From NCBI GenBank assembly GCA_017657125.1, contig JAGFNX010000058.1:108637-172636 (forward strand): a stretch of 64,000 nucleotides of DNA, in the 5' to 3' direction. The stretch comes from Scopulariopsis brevicaulis (Eukaryota > Ascomycota > Sordariomycetes > Microascales > Microascaceae). Positions 11,553-23,667 of the stretch are shown here, in pieces. The notes beneath the pieces are model-generated. The model saw only the letters and a list, made by a program, of their open reading frames with translations. It was not told the DNA's origin and did no database searches. The position numbers and the translations under genes were made by a program. Each line of letters begins with the position of its first letter. Position 1 is the stretch's first letter.

Positions 11553-13459
11553 ATGGCAAGTGTAGATGACATCTTCAAGGTCAGTAGCTTCCCGGACTCT
11601 AGTGCCCATTGGATATTACACCGCGTCCAACCTGCTTCTGTCCTGGAGACCGCAACTAACACTCTCATAGCACGCCCAGAGGCCTGGGTCGCCCAACAAG
11701 CGCAAGATAGAAGCAGTTCGAGATCCGAGTCCGTATCCACCTCGCATTCTCCCAATACCCCGAGAAAAATTGGTGTGCAGGGGCGCTAACTTGTATGCCG
11801 AGAGGTCTAGGCGAGGTCTACAAAGCGGCAAAGCTAGACAGCAACGCGCACGGCAGCCGACATTCGCCCACACGGGAAACGGAGGAGACTCGCGACGATA
11901 ATGCCGACGATGACGACGCCGACTATGGGCCCGAGATGCCACCCGACGATGAGGAGGGGAGGTTCTTTGGAGGGGGCATCTCGAAGCGCGAGACTGAGAT
12001 CCTCGACTACCTCGACGACGACGACGCGGCCGGCGCAGACAAGATCGACGCGGCGTGGCTGAGGAAAACGGCGCTGAACTTCGAAAAGCACATTACGAAG
12101 AACGCGGAGCTACGAGCGAAACATGAGGACGAGCCGCAGCGGTTTATGGCGAGCGAGAGCGACCTCGACTCGGACATCAAGACGCTGTCGATCCTCTCGC
12201 AGTATCCGGAGCTGTACACCGAGATCGTACGGCTAGGCTGCGTCTCGAGCCTCGTGGGACTGCTGGCGCATGAGAATACCGACATTGCGATAGGCGTGAT
12301 AGACGTGCTCGACGAGCTGACGGACGAGAACGTCACGGCCGACGACGAGCAGTGGGGGGCCCTCGTCGACGCGATGCTGGATGCAGACCTTCTTGACCTC
12401 CTCCTCTCGAACCTATCGCGGCTAGATGAAAAGGACGAGCGCGATCGCGAGGGTGTATATCACGCCATGTCTGTCCTGGAGAACCTCTGCTCGAGGGAGG
12501 CCATGGCCAAGAAGATCGGCGGCGACGAGAAACTGCTGCGGTGGCTCATCGGCCGGGCGCAGAGCCGCGAGAGCGAGGTGAGCCAGAACAAACAGTACGC
12601 GGCGGAGATGGTGGCCATCCTGGCGCAGTCGGCGCGGGAGAACAAGGACCGCCTCGTCGAGCTGGGGGCCGTCGACACGGTGCTGCAGCTGGCGGCCGCC
12701 TACAGGAAGCGGGACCCGGACAGCTCCGGCGAGGAGGAGGAGTACATGGCGAATCTCTTCGAGATCCTCACGGCGCTGGTCGACCGGCCCGAGGGCAAGG
12801 CCAAGTTCGTCGAGGCCGAGGGCGTGGAGCTGTGCCTAATCATGCTTAAGGAGGGCGGGGCGAGCAAGCCCTGCGCGCTGCGCCTGCTCAACCACGCTAC
12901 TGGCGGGAGTGGGCACGAGGACACGGTGTGCAAGCAGATTGTGGGCGCGGGCGGACTGAAGCCCACCTTCACCATGTTCATGAAGACAAACGATACGGAG
13001 GCGGTAGAACACCTCCTGGGCATATTCTTGTCGATGCTCAGGCGGCTGCCGGCCAATTCGGGGGAGCGGATCCGGACGCTGGCCAAGTTTGTGGAGAAGG
13101 ACTACGGGAAGCTGGTGCGCCTGCTGAGCCTGAGGGAGGGGTACGCCGCGAGGCTGGCCAATGTCAAGCCCGAGGCCGCCTTTGCCGACGAGGACGAGGA
13201 GTACCAGCGCGCCGAGCTCCTGTCGCGGCGCCTGGACGCCGGCCTCCTCGCCCTGCAGACCATCGACCTTATCCTCGCGTGGCTGATCGCCGAGGACGAC
13301 GGGGCGAGGACAAGGACAGTGGAGCTCCTCGGGAAGAGCGGGCTGGGTCTGGACACGATCAAGGCCACCATCGTGGAGCAGCTGGGGGACCTTGACCCTG
13401 AGGCAGAGGAGGATAAAGACGCGAGGGAGATGCTCAGCACACTAGCAGAGTTGCTGTAG
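11553..13459 (+). CDS. CTNNBL1: Beta-catenin-like protein 1 (armadillo-type splicing factor)
   Basis: Three exons: 11553-11579 (9 codons, MASVDDIFK), 11671-11728, and 11811-13459; 577 aa. Intron 2 (82 nt, branch GCTAAC at 11785) is required to join RKIEAVRDP to SEVYKAAKL, the conserved N-terminal block of the family. PPDDEEGRFFGGGI marks the CTNNBL N-terminal domain, followed by armadillo-like helical repeats (TLSILSQYPELYTEIVRLGC, AMSVLENLCSREAMAKKIGG, AALRLLNHATGG-like segments) to the end. In animals and fission yeast this protein associates with the Prp19/CDC5L spliceosome complex; a nuclear splicing role is inferred here. The codon usage is very GC-rich at third positions, which creates long antisense ORFs. 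Its 3' end converges with VMA10 163 bp away. Confidence 0.93.
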
Positions 13460-13622
13460 ACGATGAGGAAATCCGAGACGTGATATAATAGAATACTCCA
13501 AACAGTCTAAACCGCTCGTTCCTCCAGGTACCGAGGCGCTCCTAAAAAGGCGCAAAACTACCTTCACCGGCGCTAACAAACGAGGTATCATCTACTCTGT
13601 CAAACGAGGCGCGTAATTCGTC

Positions 13623-14399
13623 TTAAGCAATGGTCACCGGCGCGGGCTCCGCGTTGCGGACCGCCTGCAAAAGGTCGTTGATGGCCCCGGCCTTGCCCTC
13701 CTCCCCGGACTTCTGGAGCGCCTTCACCTCCCCCTCCGCATCCTTGAGCGCGTCCTTCTCGGCGACGGTGTTTCCCACGGCATGCTAGTCGAGAGGAAAG
13801 GGTGTAAGTGACGTTGACTCCTCCGGGAGGGCGGCGGGCTACGTGTAGGCAATGGGTGGTGCGCAGGGTGGTGCGCAGGGTGGCGCGCAGGGTGATGGGC
13901 AGGGCGTGGACGGCATACCTCGGATTCATATGTCTTGTACTTGTTCTCGGTGGCTTGACGAAACTCTGCCGACTCCTTCTTCGCCTCTTCCCTCGTCTGC
14001 CTTACGCGCTTCGTGCGGTCTGAGGTTCGTCGTCAGTATTCGGGAACGTTTCGAGCCGGTGGCGGGCTATGTCGGTTGACACGTACACTCCTTGGCTGCA
14101 GAGTCGGAGTCATATTAGCAGGTGTCTTCTCGGATGGTTACGGTTGCGGGATGCCTTACCCTTCTCAACGATCTTGGAAGCTTCCCTCTCGGCCTGCGAA
14201 CAGCCAGCATATCAGTCAAGTCCTCAACCCCAGTCGCCAGCGACCCCTGAGCCGAGCGGGGAGTCCAGGGGGCAAGTATACGCACATCGAGGAGGGTCTG
14301 GATGCCCGCGGAGTGTTGGGCCGACTGTGGAGCTTTGTTAGGACGCTGGTCTCGCGGACGATGTTCGATGCGGGAGGTAGCTTCGAGTGAACTTGCCAT
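13623..14399 (-). CDS. VMA10: V-type proton ATPase subunit G
   Basis: Six exons: 14399-14397 (ATG only), 14324-14286, 14193-14160, 14095-14087 (9 nt), 14019-13919, 13784-13623; 115 aa, exactly the family size. Product begins M-SAQHSAGIQTLLD, then AEREASKIVEK, AKEY, RTKRVRQTREEAKKE and ends with LLQAVRNAEPAPVTIA. Subunit G pairs with subunit E in the peripheral stalk of the vacuolar proton pump. The first intron starts with a GC donor (ATG|GCAAGT) and has a CTAAC branch plus ACAG acceptor just before TCGGCCCAA; it is 72 nt and has no in-frame stop, so unspliced RNA would add 24 residues after the Met. I prefer the spliced form because homologues start MSAQ. The other splice sites are GT-AG. 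Confidence 0.9.
13856..13903. repeat. 12-nt tandem repeat (4 units) in VMA10 last intron
   Basis: Four consecutive units of GTGGTGCGCAGG: two exact, the third with one change, the fourth with three. It lies inside the 134-nt intron between exons 5 and 6 of VMA10. Confidence 0.85.
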
Positions 14400-14824
14400 G
14401 GTGCTGTTTCGTTCGGAACGGGTGGTTCGAGCTTCGAATAAGAGACTGGCGTACCGGCTCGGATGCTACTGGTTCCAGAAAAAAAACAAAAAGACGTAGC
14501 GATGGCGATCGAGGGGGGGTCGGGTCAGTCTTGTGGTCAGTCTTGGTGTTCCCGAGCTTCCCAGTTCGAGGTCGGATGAGGTAATCCCCCAGGCAAACAC
14601 GGGAACAACATGGGGCCCAAGCTTAGCTTTGGCGGGGCAGATATGCACGAAGCGGGGATATTCCCCAACGTATGAGACCATGCAAGTTCAGGACCCACCG
14701 GAGAACGCGCTCTCACCCATAAAGTACCAAGACGCCCTCTTCTCACGATCAATGGCCTGACATTCCAGCTATCCACTGTTTCGAGGTACAAGGAACAACT
14801 CTCTCACACCGGACATCAGCCACA
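14400..14824. promoter_or_regulatory. Divergent intergenic region, VMA10 / PET117
   Basis: A 425-bp region between two divergent starts, both proteins acting in proton or respiratory machinery of organelles. No coding signal. An A-rich run near 14479 lies upstream of VMA10. No specific operator recognised. Confidence 0.4.
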
Positions 14825-15247
14825 ATGTCCCGCGCTTCTAAGATCTCCCTCGCGGCGACCTCGCTGTTCGCCCTCTCCACCATCGGCATCGTCCACTTCC
14901 AGCAAAAGGCCGAGAGATCGGTAAGTTCGGTCACGGTCGCTTCAGGCCGTCTGATGTCACTCAGCCCCTGTACCGGATGGACCATAAACAGAAAATTGAG
15001 CTTTAGACGGAAATACTGACTCACCCCTCAGGCAATGCACGAGGGCGTGATCCGCGATATGGAGCAAATACGACAGAAGAAGGAGCGCCAGCTCGACTTT
15101 GACCTGCAGAAGGCAATGGAGGCCGAGTATCTGAAGAACCAGACGGTTAAGAGCACGACGAATGACGGTGATGGTGGGGGACCAGCAGCGGCGGCGACAG
15201 CAGGGGCAGGAGGAGGGGGAGATGGAGGTGAAGGGCCGAAAGTATAG
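14825..15247 (+). CDS. PET117: Cytochrome c oxidase assembly factor PET117
   Basis: Two exons, 14825-14920 and 15032-15247 (111-nt intron, GTAAGT donor, CTGAC branch), 103 aa. MSRASKISLAATSLFALSTI is the typical PET117 start: a mitochondrial signal that doubles as a membrane segment. After the junction, AMHEGVIRDMEQIRQKKERQ matches the conserved MHEGVxRD block. PET117 acts in the mitochondrial inner membrane with Cox15 in heme A synthesis for complex IV. The C-terminus is extended by about 25 residues rich in Gly, Ala and Thr (GGGPAAAATAGAGGGGDGG), which is not conserved in the family. Confidence 0.9.
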
Positions 15248-15828
15248 CGCTGCGCGCGCCCGGCCATAAGCTTCTTTCTCATTCTCACTCGCAAGCTCGT
15301 CGAGAAGACGGGCTTAGATTCCACCATGTATACTACCTCTCTCCTCATGTACAACAGTAGACGGCATATAGACTTCTCATCCATTCCAGGACGCATATGG
15401 TTTTGTTCGGCCGAGGAGCCGGCGACAGTTCAAAGAACATCAGGCCATTCTTTCTCCAATTGTAATTTTTATTCATGCACCGCCAGCGTCCCAGACGAAA
15501 AATACATCGCGTGTAAAAGAAACAATCACAGGACGCGCATTATAATACAATTCCAACCAGTCCCAGATATAAGACAAGGTCCGCATTTCTCGTCGACCAA
15601 AACATCCGCCGGAGAGACGGAGGCTTTGGCATTTCTGCACCCGCACTCACGTTGCCGATCCGTCTTCCTCCGAACCCCGTGCTTCAGTCTAGATATGAAG
15701 TATGCTCGTCGTGATTATTTTCCCCTAATGACACCGTAACGCCCCTACGAGGTAAAAAAAAGATCTCTGTATGATGCCGCCTCCGCCAGGAAAAGAATAA
15801 GAAGAAAGATAAGATACACCCACAACCC
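15248..15828. other. Convergent intergenic region, PET117 / RPB2
   Basis: Both flanking genes end here, so it holds the two 3' UTRs. The ORF at 15326-15739 has no recognised family or codon bias. Nothing else seen. Confidence 0.5.
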
Positions 15829-18800
15829 TCAACGGATAGTAACACCGGACCTATCCGTGAACATCCTCGCGGCAATATTCATGGACTGGAGCTCCTGGAA
15901 GAGCAGCTTCGCGGCGTACGGAATGTGGACCTGCGCAATCTTCGTCTTGTTCTTGCAGGGCCGGCACTCGAACGACTGCTTGGACAGATTTCTGCGTGGA
16001 CTCGTCAGTACAAATTCACATAGTCCGAGGGGCAAACTCGACTTACGCGATGGGGGTCATCAGCCCGCAAATCTCGCAAATGTGTACGCGGAAGGCATCC
16101 GAAACCTCAAACAGCCTCTCCTTCAGGAACGACGCCGCTCCGTGCGCAATCATGCAGTCGCGCTCCATTTCTCCGAATCGGAGACCACCGTCGCGGGCAC
16201 GGCCCTCGACGGGCTGCCTCGTCATGATCTGCACGGGACCACGCGCACGTGCGTGGATCTTGTCGTCGACCATGTGGCGCAGTCTCTGGTAGTACGTCGG
16301 ACCGAAGAAGACCTGGGCCCGCAGCTTCCGCCCGGTGTGGCCGTTGTACATGATCTCGAACCCACGGGACTGGTAGCCCTCTGCGCGCAGCAGAGCCGAG
16401 ACCGAGTCGACGGTGACGTCCGTGAAGGGCGTAGCGTCTCCTTCTAGGCCCTTGAGCGTGGCCACCTTGCTGAGGAGGCACTCGATCAAGTGGGCAATTG
16501 TCATTCGAGAAGGAATGGCGTGGGGGTTGATGATGATGTCGGGCGTGATGCCCTCCCTCGTGAACGGCATGTCCTCCTGCCGATACGTAACTCCGATGGT
16601 TCCCTTCTGACCGTGGCGAGAGGCAAACTTGTCGCCAATCTGGGGCACCTTGGTAGTCCTGACACGGACCTTGACGTATCTCATGCCGTCAGCGTTAGTG
16701 GTCATGACGACTGAGTCGACAATTCCGCTCTCGGTACTCCGCAGAGGGGTCGACGCATCCCTCTGGGTGTGCTGGGTAGTTCGCTGGCCAAGCTCCTGGC
16801 TGTCTGCGCTCAGGGGTGACGTCTTGCCAATGATGATGTCCTCGCCCGAGACACGGACTCCAGGTGCCACCATACCATCTTCGTCCAGCTTGTCATATGT
16901 ACCGTGCTTGAGACGCAGTGTCTCGCTTCGGAAGGGTTTCTCGAACTTCTCTACGAGGTTGAACCCAACACGTTTTTCGCAGTCGGTGTACGACCTAAAG
17001 AAGAGACTCCTGAAGAGGCCACGGTCAATACTGCTCTGGTTCATGATGACCGAGTCTTCCTGGTTGTAACCCGAGTAACAGGCAATCGCCACAATGGCGT
17101 TCTGACCGGCGGGCAGCTCGCGGAACTTGAGATGCTCCATTGCCATTGTCGTGGCCAGAGGCTTCTGTGGGTAGTAAAGGATATTGGCCATTGTGTCCAT
17201 CCTGCGGGTGTAGTTGGTGAGGAAGAAACCCATGGCCTGTTTGCCCATGGCTGATTGGTACGTGTTACGGGGGGACTATGGAAAGCAGGTTAGTCTAGTG
17301 TTATTTAGCGAGGGGAGGGGAACCGGCTCACCTGGTTGTGATCAGGGAACGGGATGATGCTGGCGCAAATGCCAAGGATCATGCTTGGATGGATCTCGCA
17401 GTGTGTGTACGTGTGAGTCGTCGGGTTCATCTTCGTCTTCAGTCGCTTGTTGGGCTCCTCGCTGATATCCTGCTCAACATCCATGCCGGCCTGCACCATG
17501 CGAAACTCGTCCAAGTCCTGCGGCGTCATGCAGATCATCGCCGTTTCCTCCTCCTCAGCATCAAGGTATTCGACAGCACCAGTTTTAACGAGCTCGTGCC
17601 ACCCGATTGTCCGCTCGCTCGGCGGTAGATCGCGCTCTTCTGTCATTATGTTGACCTGTTCCTTGGTAAGGACTAGAGTTCCTTTCTTTGCCTTAATGGC
17701 TTCGTTATCCTCCCGATGAACCACAAACGCCGGCCGCATCACACGGCCGGCATCCGAGAAGATCTTGAACTCCCTGTCTCTGATATCTCGCACCAGGGAC
17801 ACCTCACTGGGCAACGAAATCTGCCGCCGTGCGTTGAGCATCGCAGTCACCAAGTGACCTGGATCTTGGGTGATGCCGACCCACACGCCGTTGACGAACA
17901 CCTTGGTAGCGTTGGGGAATCGGAGAGGCTCGTATTCCTCCACCACTTCCATGTCCTGATCAATCATGAATTCGATGATGGGGTCCGAAGGCGTCCCCAC
18001 GCTGACGAAACACATCAAGGACAAGTTCTTCACCAAGCCACAGGCCTGGCCCTCGGGCGTTTCAGCGGGGCATACCAGCCCCCAGTGAGTGTTGTGGAGT
18101 TGACGTGGTTTGGCTAGCTTGCCATCCCTGCCGATCGGCGTGTTGGTACGGCGAAGATGAGAGAGTGTGGACGAGAAAGTGTAACGGTTGAGCACCTGGG
18201 AAACACCCGCGGTGGAGCTCATGGCCTTCTTCTGGTCTCCCCAGTTACCCGTGGCGAGCGAATACTTCATGCCGTTGGTCAGTGTGTTGAGGCGGATGCC
18301 GTTGACAATCTGGAACTGCCTGTTCTGCTGGATGCACATCTTCATGTACGACGAGAGTTCCATGTTAATACGCCTTATGATGTTCCGGAACAGCTTGGCA
18401 AGAAGTGGGCCGGCGAGGTCGAGTCGCTTCTTGCCAAAATGATCACGGTCATCGACGTCTCTCCGGCCAAGGGCGCATTGAAGAAGTTTATGCACCATGT
18501 AGCCAAGGAAGAAGGCCTTCCTCGTCTCACTCCCCTCAGTCTGCGAAATATGGGGTAGGGTCTCCTTTTGGAGAATTTCCCTTGCCGTCCTGATCCTCTT
18601 ATCGCGGGGAAGCGAGTGGCCTCCTTGGCCGCGCCTACCAATGTAGTCAAGAGCAACCTCGCGGTCCTGGACCACAAAGGACTCCTCGATGCATGGCTTG
18701 AGCATCTCAAGCATCTCGCTATCGTTACGGTCGTAGCAAATGTGATTCAGGATGTCTTCATCAGACACCACGCCGAGAGCACGGAATACCAGGGCGATGG

Positions 18801-19710
18801 GCATCTCCGCCTTAATGTAGGGGAGGGTCGTGTGGACGATAGCGCCGCCCGAGCCGCCGGCTCGCTTGTCACCCTTGGTATAGAGACGAAGTGCCAGCTG
18901 GGAGATCAGGCGAGAGCCTTTCTCCAATGCACTGCGAATCTCGGCCGTATATGCAAAGGGGCTAGGCTGCGCCTTCTTGAAGACCTGCACGATGTTGGCG
19001 GCGGAGCGCTCTTGGGCAATGAGCACCTTTTCACTGCCGTTGATGATGAAGTAGCCGCCTTGGTCGTAAGGGCATTCGTTCAGAAGGAAGAGCCCGTCTT
19101 CGGTCTCGTGTCTGAGATGGCAGAAGTCCGACTTGACCATGACCGGAAGTCTTCCAACAAACTGAATGTTCCTAGACTCGTCTTTCTCGTCTTCTGGCTC
19201 AGGGTCGACGTCCTCGTCCTCCCAGCGGATCTCGGTGGGCGGCACCTCAGTTTCGGCGTAAGCAGCCCGCTGCTCGTCGTCCATCTCGTGAAGAGGTATC
19301 TCTTCCTCCACGGCCAAGGTGATCTTCTTCGTGATGCCGATGTACAACGGGCTCGCGTACGTCAGGTTGCGGTCGCGACATTCGTACGGAAGGAGAACAG
19401 CTTCACGACCATCCGACTCCGTTATGGAGGGGCGGGACACCATGACCTTTCCAAACTTGACTTCATATCTCCGTAGCGCGTACGACCGGCCATCGTTGCT
19501 GGGAGGCGAGGGCTGGTCGAGGGTGATGTGAGAGTACTCATTGACGAGGTTTTGCACGCTCGAAGTAGTGAACTCATTGAACGAGTCAACCTGCTGCGAG
19601 GCAAGGCCTTTGTGGTCGAAGAAGGATGCTATCACGGTCCAGCAGTCCTCGGGTGTGATGTTGGTCTCCTCGAACGCATCGTAGTCGAAAGTATCGTCGT
19701 AGTCCGCCAT
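15829..19710 (-). CDS. RPB2: RNA polymerase II second-largest subunit
   Basis: Three exons: 19710-17332, 17275-16047, 15991-15829; introns of 56 and 55 nt; 1256 aa. Starts MADYDDTFDYDAF with the usual acidic fungal N-terminus. Recognisable conserved blocks include GYFIINGSEKVLIAQE, THWGLVCPAETPEGQACGLV, GYNQEDSVIMNQSSIDRG, KFASRHGQKGTIG (hybrid-binding region) and LRHMVDDKIHARARGP near the clamp. The C-terminal zinc ribbon is split by the last intron: CEICG in exon 2 and FECRPC in exon 3. With Rpb1 it forms the active centre of Pol II. The last exon was set by joining GLMTPIA to NLSKQSFEC in frame. Widely used as a phylogenetic marker, so it could identify the organism. Confidence 0.97.
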
Positions 19711-21518
19711 GGTGGCTAACTTTGGCTATGGGGACGGAGGACCCAAAAAGTTGTGTCTCTTCGTGGATAGGCGGACAGTCGGACGTGAGGAGCTGAAGGC
19801 CTCGGCGCCAGAGAAAGGTTGGATTAATAATGCGAGCCTTGCCTCCGGCGAGGAAGAGGTAGCGGACTAGGTCGTCGAAGGGTTGTCGGATGGCTGAAGT
19901 CGATTAAAAGCGCGGCAGTCTGGCGAGTGCTTCCAGCGATAGGGAAGCAAGTTCTCCCTCCACCAAGTTGCCACCGCGAGGCCGCGATGGCCTTTCGAAA
20001 CGGCTGGGAAATGACGCTAGAGAGCTCGTTTGGGATGGAGATGTCGAGTTTTCGCAAGTTCTCGATACGGCGGCGATGTAGAATATGGGTCCAGGATGCG
20101 GATTCGAGATGCGCCGTGTCGGTGGGGTGTGTCGGCAAAGGAATGCGTGCTCCCTTGGCTGAGCTGCGATGCACGGAATAGGTGAAGTTTTGAAAAGGCT
20201 GAGAGGTGCCGCGACGCGATTGGGTATCATTGTATCGAGGCCGTCAGCGTCGGCGCCACCCCGCCACATTAGCTGGGGCTAGACTAAGCGCTGCTTATGT
20301 CATTGCTGCCAAGGGGTACAAGTAGTGAAGTACTCCGATTGCGCGTGGGCCGGGTAATCTATCAAAAGACGCTGTCATGTATGTCCATTTTATCCATCAT
20401 CCATCTAACATTATTTCGTCCCCTTGGCGAGAGACTGCAAGTCGGCCGACTGTCGAGCCCGTATCAATGTCTAAAGATGCCATATATGGGTGCCTCGGCC
20501 CCCAGGCCCCAAAGATTCACTCGCGATGTAGCAGTCACAGTATAACCAGCCTCACGCCGCGGGCATTTGGATACCCTGTCGAGCGGGAACTTGGCGGCTC
20601 TGTCACACTGAATGCCGGTCGCAGCTCCGTCGTCCTGCCGCATCTGACCGGCGAGTGGAAAGGTCGGGACGGAAATATGGGGGTGGCCACACTGCAAAGT
20701 GCATACGACGGCGTCCATGCGAAGCAGCCGATTATTACTCAGGAAGCTTGTACTATAGCTCGAACTTCGGCCTCATTCTCCATGCCTGAGCCCAGCAAGG
20801 TGTGAAGGCGAATCTACGCTTCTGTAGGTTGTAGCGGAAGCTAATATGTATGTACCGTAATAAGGGCGGTGCTTTCCGGGCCGGCGTTTGTTCGGATCAT
20901 GAAGAATCAATACAAGCTTCACCGGGGGAAGCTCTGATTGGTGGTAAGCCCAACCACCTTCCAGGTTGCACCTCCCCGCGTCTGCGAAGCTGAGACTCAG
21001 GAACAACATCGTGAGCAAATTTAACGTCCGCAGCGAGAAGCAGCGCTGCTATCACGCGTAGATCGTCATTGCCCATTGCTGGCTGTATCGCACCCTCGGT
21101 CATGCATGCTCCTTCCCTAACCAATTCATGTTAGCACCCGATCCGGTGGGACCATTGTCGGCTGCTCCTCCTCGGCTACCCGCTCGCATCGCGCACCGGA
21201 TCAACCTTACACAAAACATTGGCCGCCGTTCCTGGTTCACGTGGACTGGTTTGGTTGTCAGGGAGAGAAGTGCGAGAGACGCGCGAGGGAGTGGTCAGCG
21301 GGATCGTAAGGCCTAGCGTTCGAAGCCCCGGAAGCAGAGACTATGGTCGCCCCGTGGGCCTTTGCTCTAGGTACACCCTACCATGACCAAAGTATTTGAC
21401 ACGCTCTTCATCCCACATTAGCCGAACATCGCGAAAACTGCATCCTTAGCACCATCCTAGTCTCGCCACCCTCCGGAAAGCCGAGCTACGCCAGTCGGAC
21501 CTCAATCTCGACCTCACT
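19711..21518. promoter_or_regulatory. Divergent intergenic region, RPB2 / alkaline phosphatase (1.8 kb)
   Basis: No ORF here has family similarity that I recognise, and no tRNA or repeat was found. It contains the promoters of both flanking genes. The 21360-21518 part is the likely 5' leader of the phosphatase. Confidence 0.45.
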
Positions 21519-23320
21519 ATGAAGGTTTCCGCCTCAATCATAATTAGCACCCTCGCTGGTGTGGTCGTTGCATCTTCTTCGACGCCCGCGCCCAGAAACT
21601 TCATATACATCGTTCCTGATGGCTATGGGACAGCTTCCCAGGCTCTTGCTCGAGATTACGTCTCTATCCAGAACAACAAGGGCACAGCCGACCGACCCAG
21701 GACCGTGCAGCTTGGTGCAGACCCACTTGTACGCCTGCTTCTCATGTCTAGTGTCGAATTGTGTGTCTCGTAGCTGACCGTACTTGTTGTCAAGGTTATC
21801 GGTTCCGTGCGCACTCAGTCGTCCGACGCCCTTATCACGGACTCGGCCGCGTCTGCAACCGCCTTTAGCTGCGGGATCAAGACTTACAACGGAGGTTCGT
21901 CCGTGGAGTAGCTCCGCACCTCGTAATTCCTGGTGCCATATGATTTGGTGTTGATATATCCTGTATAGCTATCTCCGTCGACGATGACGGCAAGCCCGTT
22001 GCGTCGGTCCTAGAGGCGGCACACCTCGGCGGCTTCAAGACGGGTCTTGTTGCAACGTCCAGAATTACCCATGCTACCCCGGCCTGTAAGCGCCGTCCCG
22101 CCATATCCGAGGTTCCCCGAGTGTTCGTAGGCATTTGAAATGGCCTTGGACTGACGAAGCTGTGTAGGTTATGCTGCCCACGTTCTCAAACGCGACTCCG
22201 AGAACGAAATCGCGGGACATGAAATCGGATATTCGCACCCGATGGGCTCTATGGTTGATCTGCTGATGGGTGGTGGCCGTCGACACTTCCTCCCTTCCTC
22301 CGATGGTGGTAAACGTAAAGATGATGTGAACCTCATTGACTGGGCCAAAGAAAAGGGCTTCACCTACGCCGCTGACAAGAAGGAGCTTACGTCTGCTCTT
22401 GACGGTGAGAAGACTGTCTCGCTGCCGTTCCTCGGTCTCTTTTCGTCCAGTCACATGTCGTATGAGCTCGACCGTGATGATGAGGAGCAGCCATCTCTCC
22501 TGGAAATGACCAGGATTGCGCTTGCTTCTCTCGAGGAGGCCAGCAGCGGAAGTGAAAAAGGCACGTCGGACGCATCCGTCATGTACTCGGTTTTCTGCGA
22601 GGATCGTCTTGTTAACGAGCAAGTGTAGGCTACTTCATCATGATCGAGGCCTCACGTATTGACCACGCCGGTCATGCCAACGACGCTGCCGGCCATATCC
22701 ACGACACCATCATGTATAACAAGGTCATGTCCTACGTCAAGGAGTACATCGACGCCCACCCCGATACCCAGATGCTCTCCGCCGCCGACCACGAGTGCGG
22801 CGGCCTCACCCTCGACGACAAATACAACCCGACCATTCTCCAGAGATCCAACATCACCACCGAGGCCCTTGGCAAACGCATAAAAGCCCACGAAGGCGAC
22901 AAGTCATCCTTCCTCAAGTCCGATCTCATGCCCGAGTACGGCCTCAGCGACATCTCGGACGACGACGTCAAGATGCTTCTCAAGGTTTTGAAGGACAAAG
23001 GCACGTCTGCTCTGGGTAAGGCGGCTGGCAGGCTCCTCGCTTCAGAAGCCGGTCTTCACTGGTCCACCACCGGCCACACGGCCGCCGACGTGCTTCTCTA
23101 CGGTTACGCCGACAAGGCCGCCCTTGCGGACATGAGGGAAGCCGTAGGCAAGAGCAACGACAACACAGACCTGTCTGGGTACATTGAGAAGGTCCTCGGT
23201 CTCAACCTCTCAGATGCCACTGTGGCTCTTCGGGCAAACGGCTCCGACTGGGTTGGTAAGAGGGACGAGCTCCACATTATCAAGCGTACGAACAAGGCTC
23301 ACGCTCACCAGCACAACTAG
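21519..23320 (+). CDS. Alkaline phosphatase, secreted type
   Basis: Five exons: 21519-21728, 21795-21894, 21969-22085, 22168-22560, 22629-23320; 503 aa. Residues 1-19 (MKVSASIIISTLAGVVVAS) are a signal peptide; no membrane anchor is seen, unlike vacuolar Pho8, so an extracellular or vacuole-lumen phosphomonoesterase is inferred. Metal and active-site motifs: FIYIVPDGYG (first Asp), ITDSAASATAF (phosphoryl-acceptor Ser after Asp), SRITHATPAC, MIEASRIDHAGHAND, AADHECGG and STTGHTAADVLLYG (His ligands). Such enzymes use two Zn and one Mg. The fourth intron (22561-22628) begins with GC (AAAAG|GCACGT): only this donor joins SEKG to YFIMIEASRIDH in frame. The protein ends in a His-rich tail, HAHQHN. 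Confidence 0.92.
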
Positions 23321-23606
23321 GCGGGGCCTCGGTGGTTCGCGTTGCTCGTGGGCAAGGCATGATGGGGCGTATGGTATTCCCTTGGTCAGTTACTTTCCTT
23401 GTATTAGTCCTACAATTGCATATAACGTAGTAGTGTGTAATGAATATGTGGCAGTAACTGTACTCGTACGGTTGCTGCCCCTGAACTAGACGACGCAGGA
23501 CATAAGCGCGTCCAAAGGAGAACATGGGCCAACGTCGCCAATTTGTTCGTCGAAGACCAGAGACCGAAGTGCGCCGTGAATACTCCTCATCCCGTTCCGT
23601 AGTAAG

Positions 23607-23667
<61 letters not shown>

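Noticed and set aside
12541..13395. Overlapping plus-strand ORFs within CTNNBL1 in another frame
   Set aside because: Shadows of GC-rich coding sequence; low-complexity Gly/Arg/Ala translations.
18568..19476. 302-codon ORF on the plus strand
   Set aside because: Antisense to conserved RPB2 exon 1; no ATG-context or family support.
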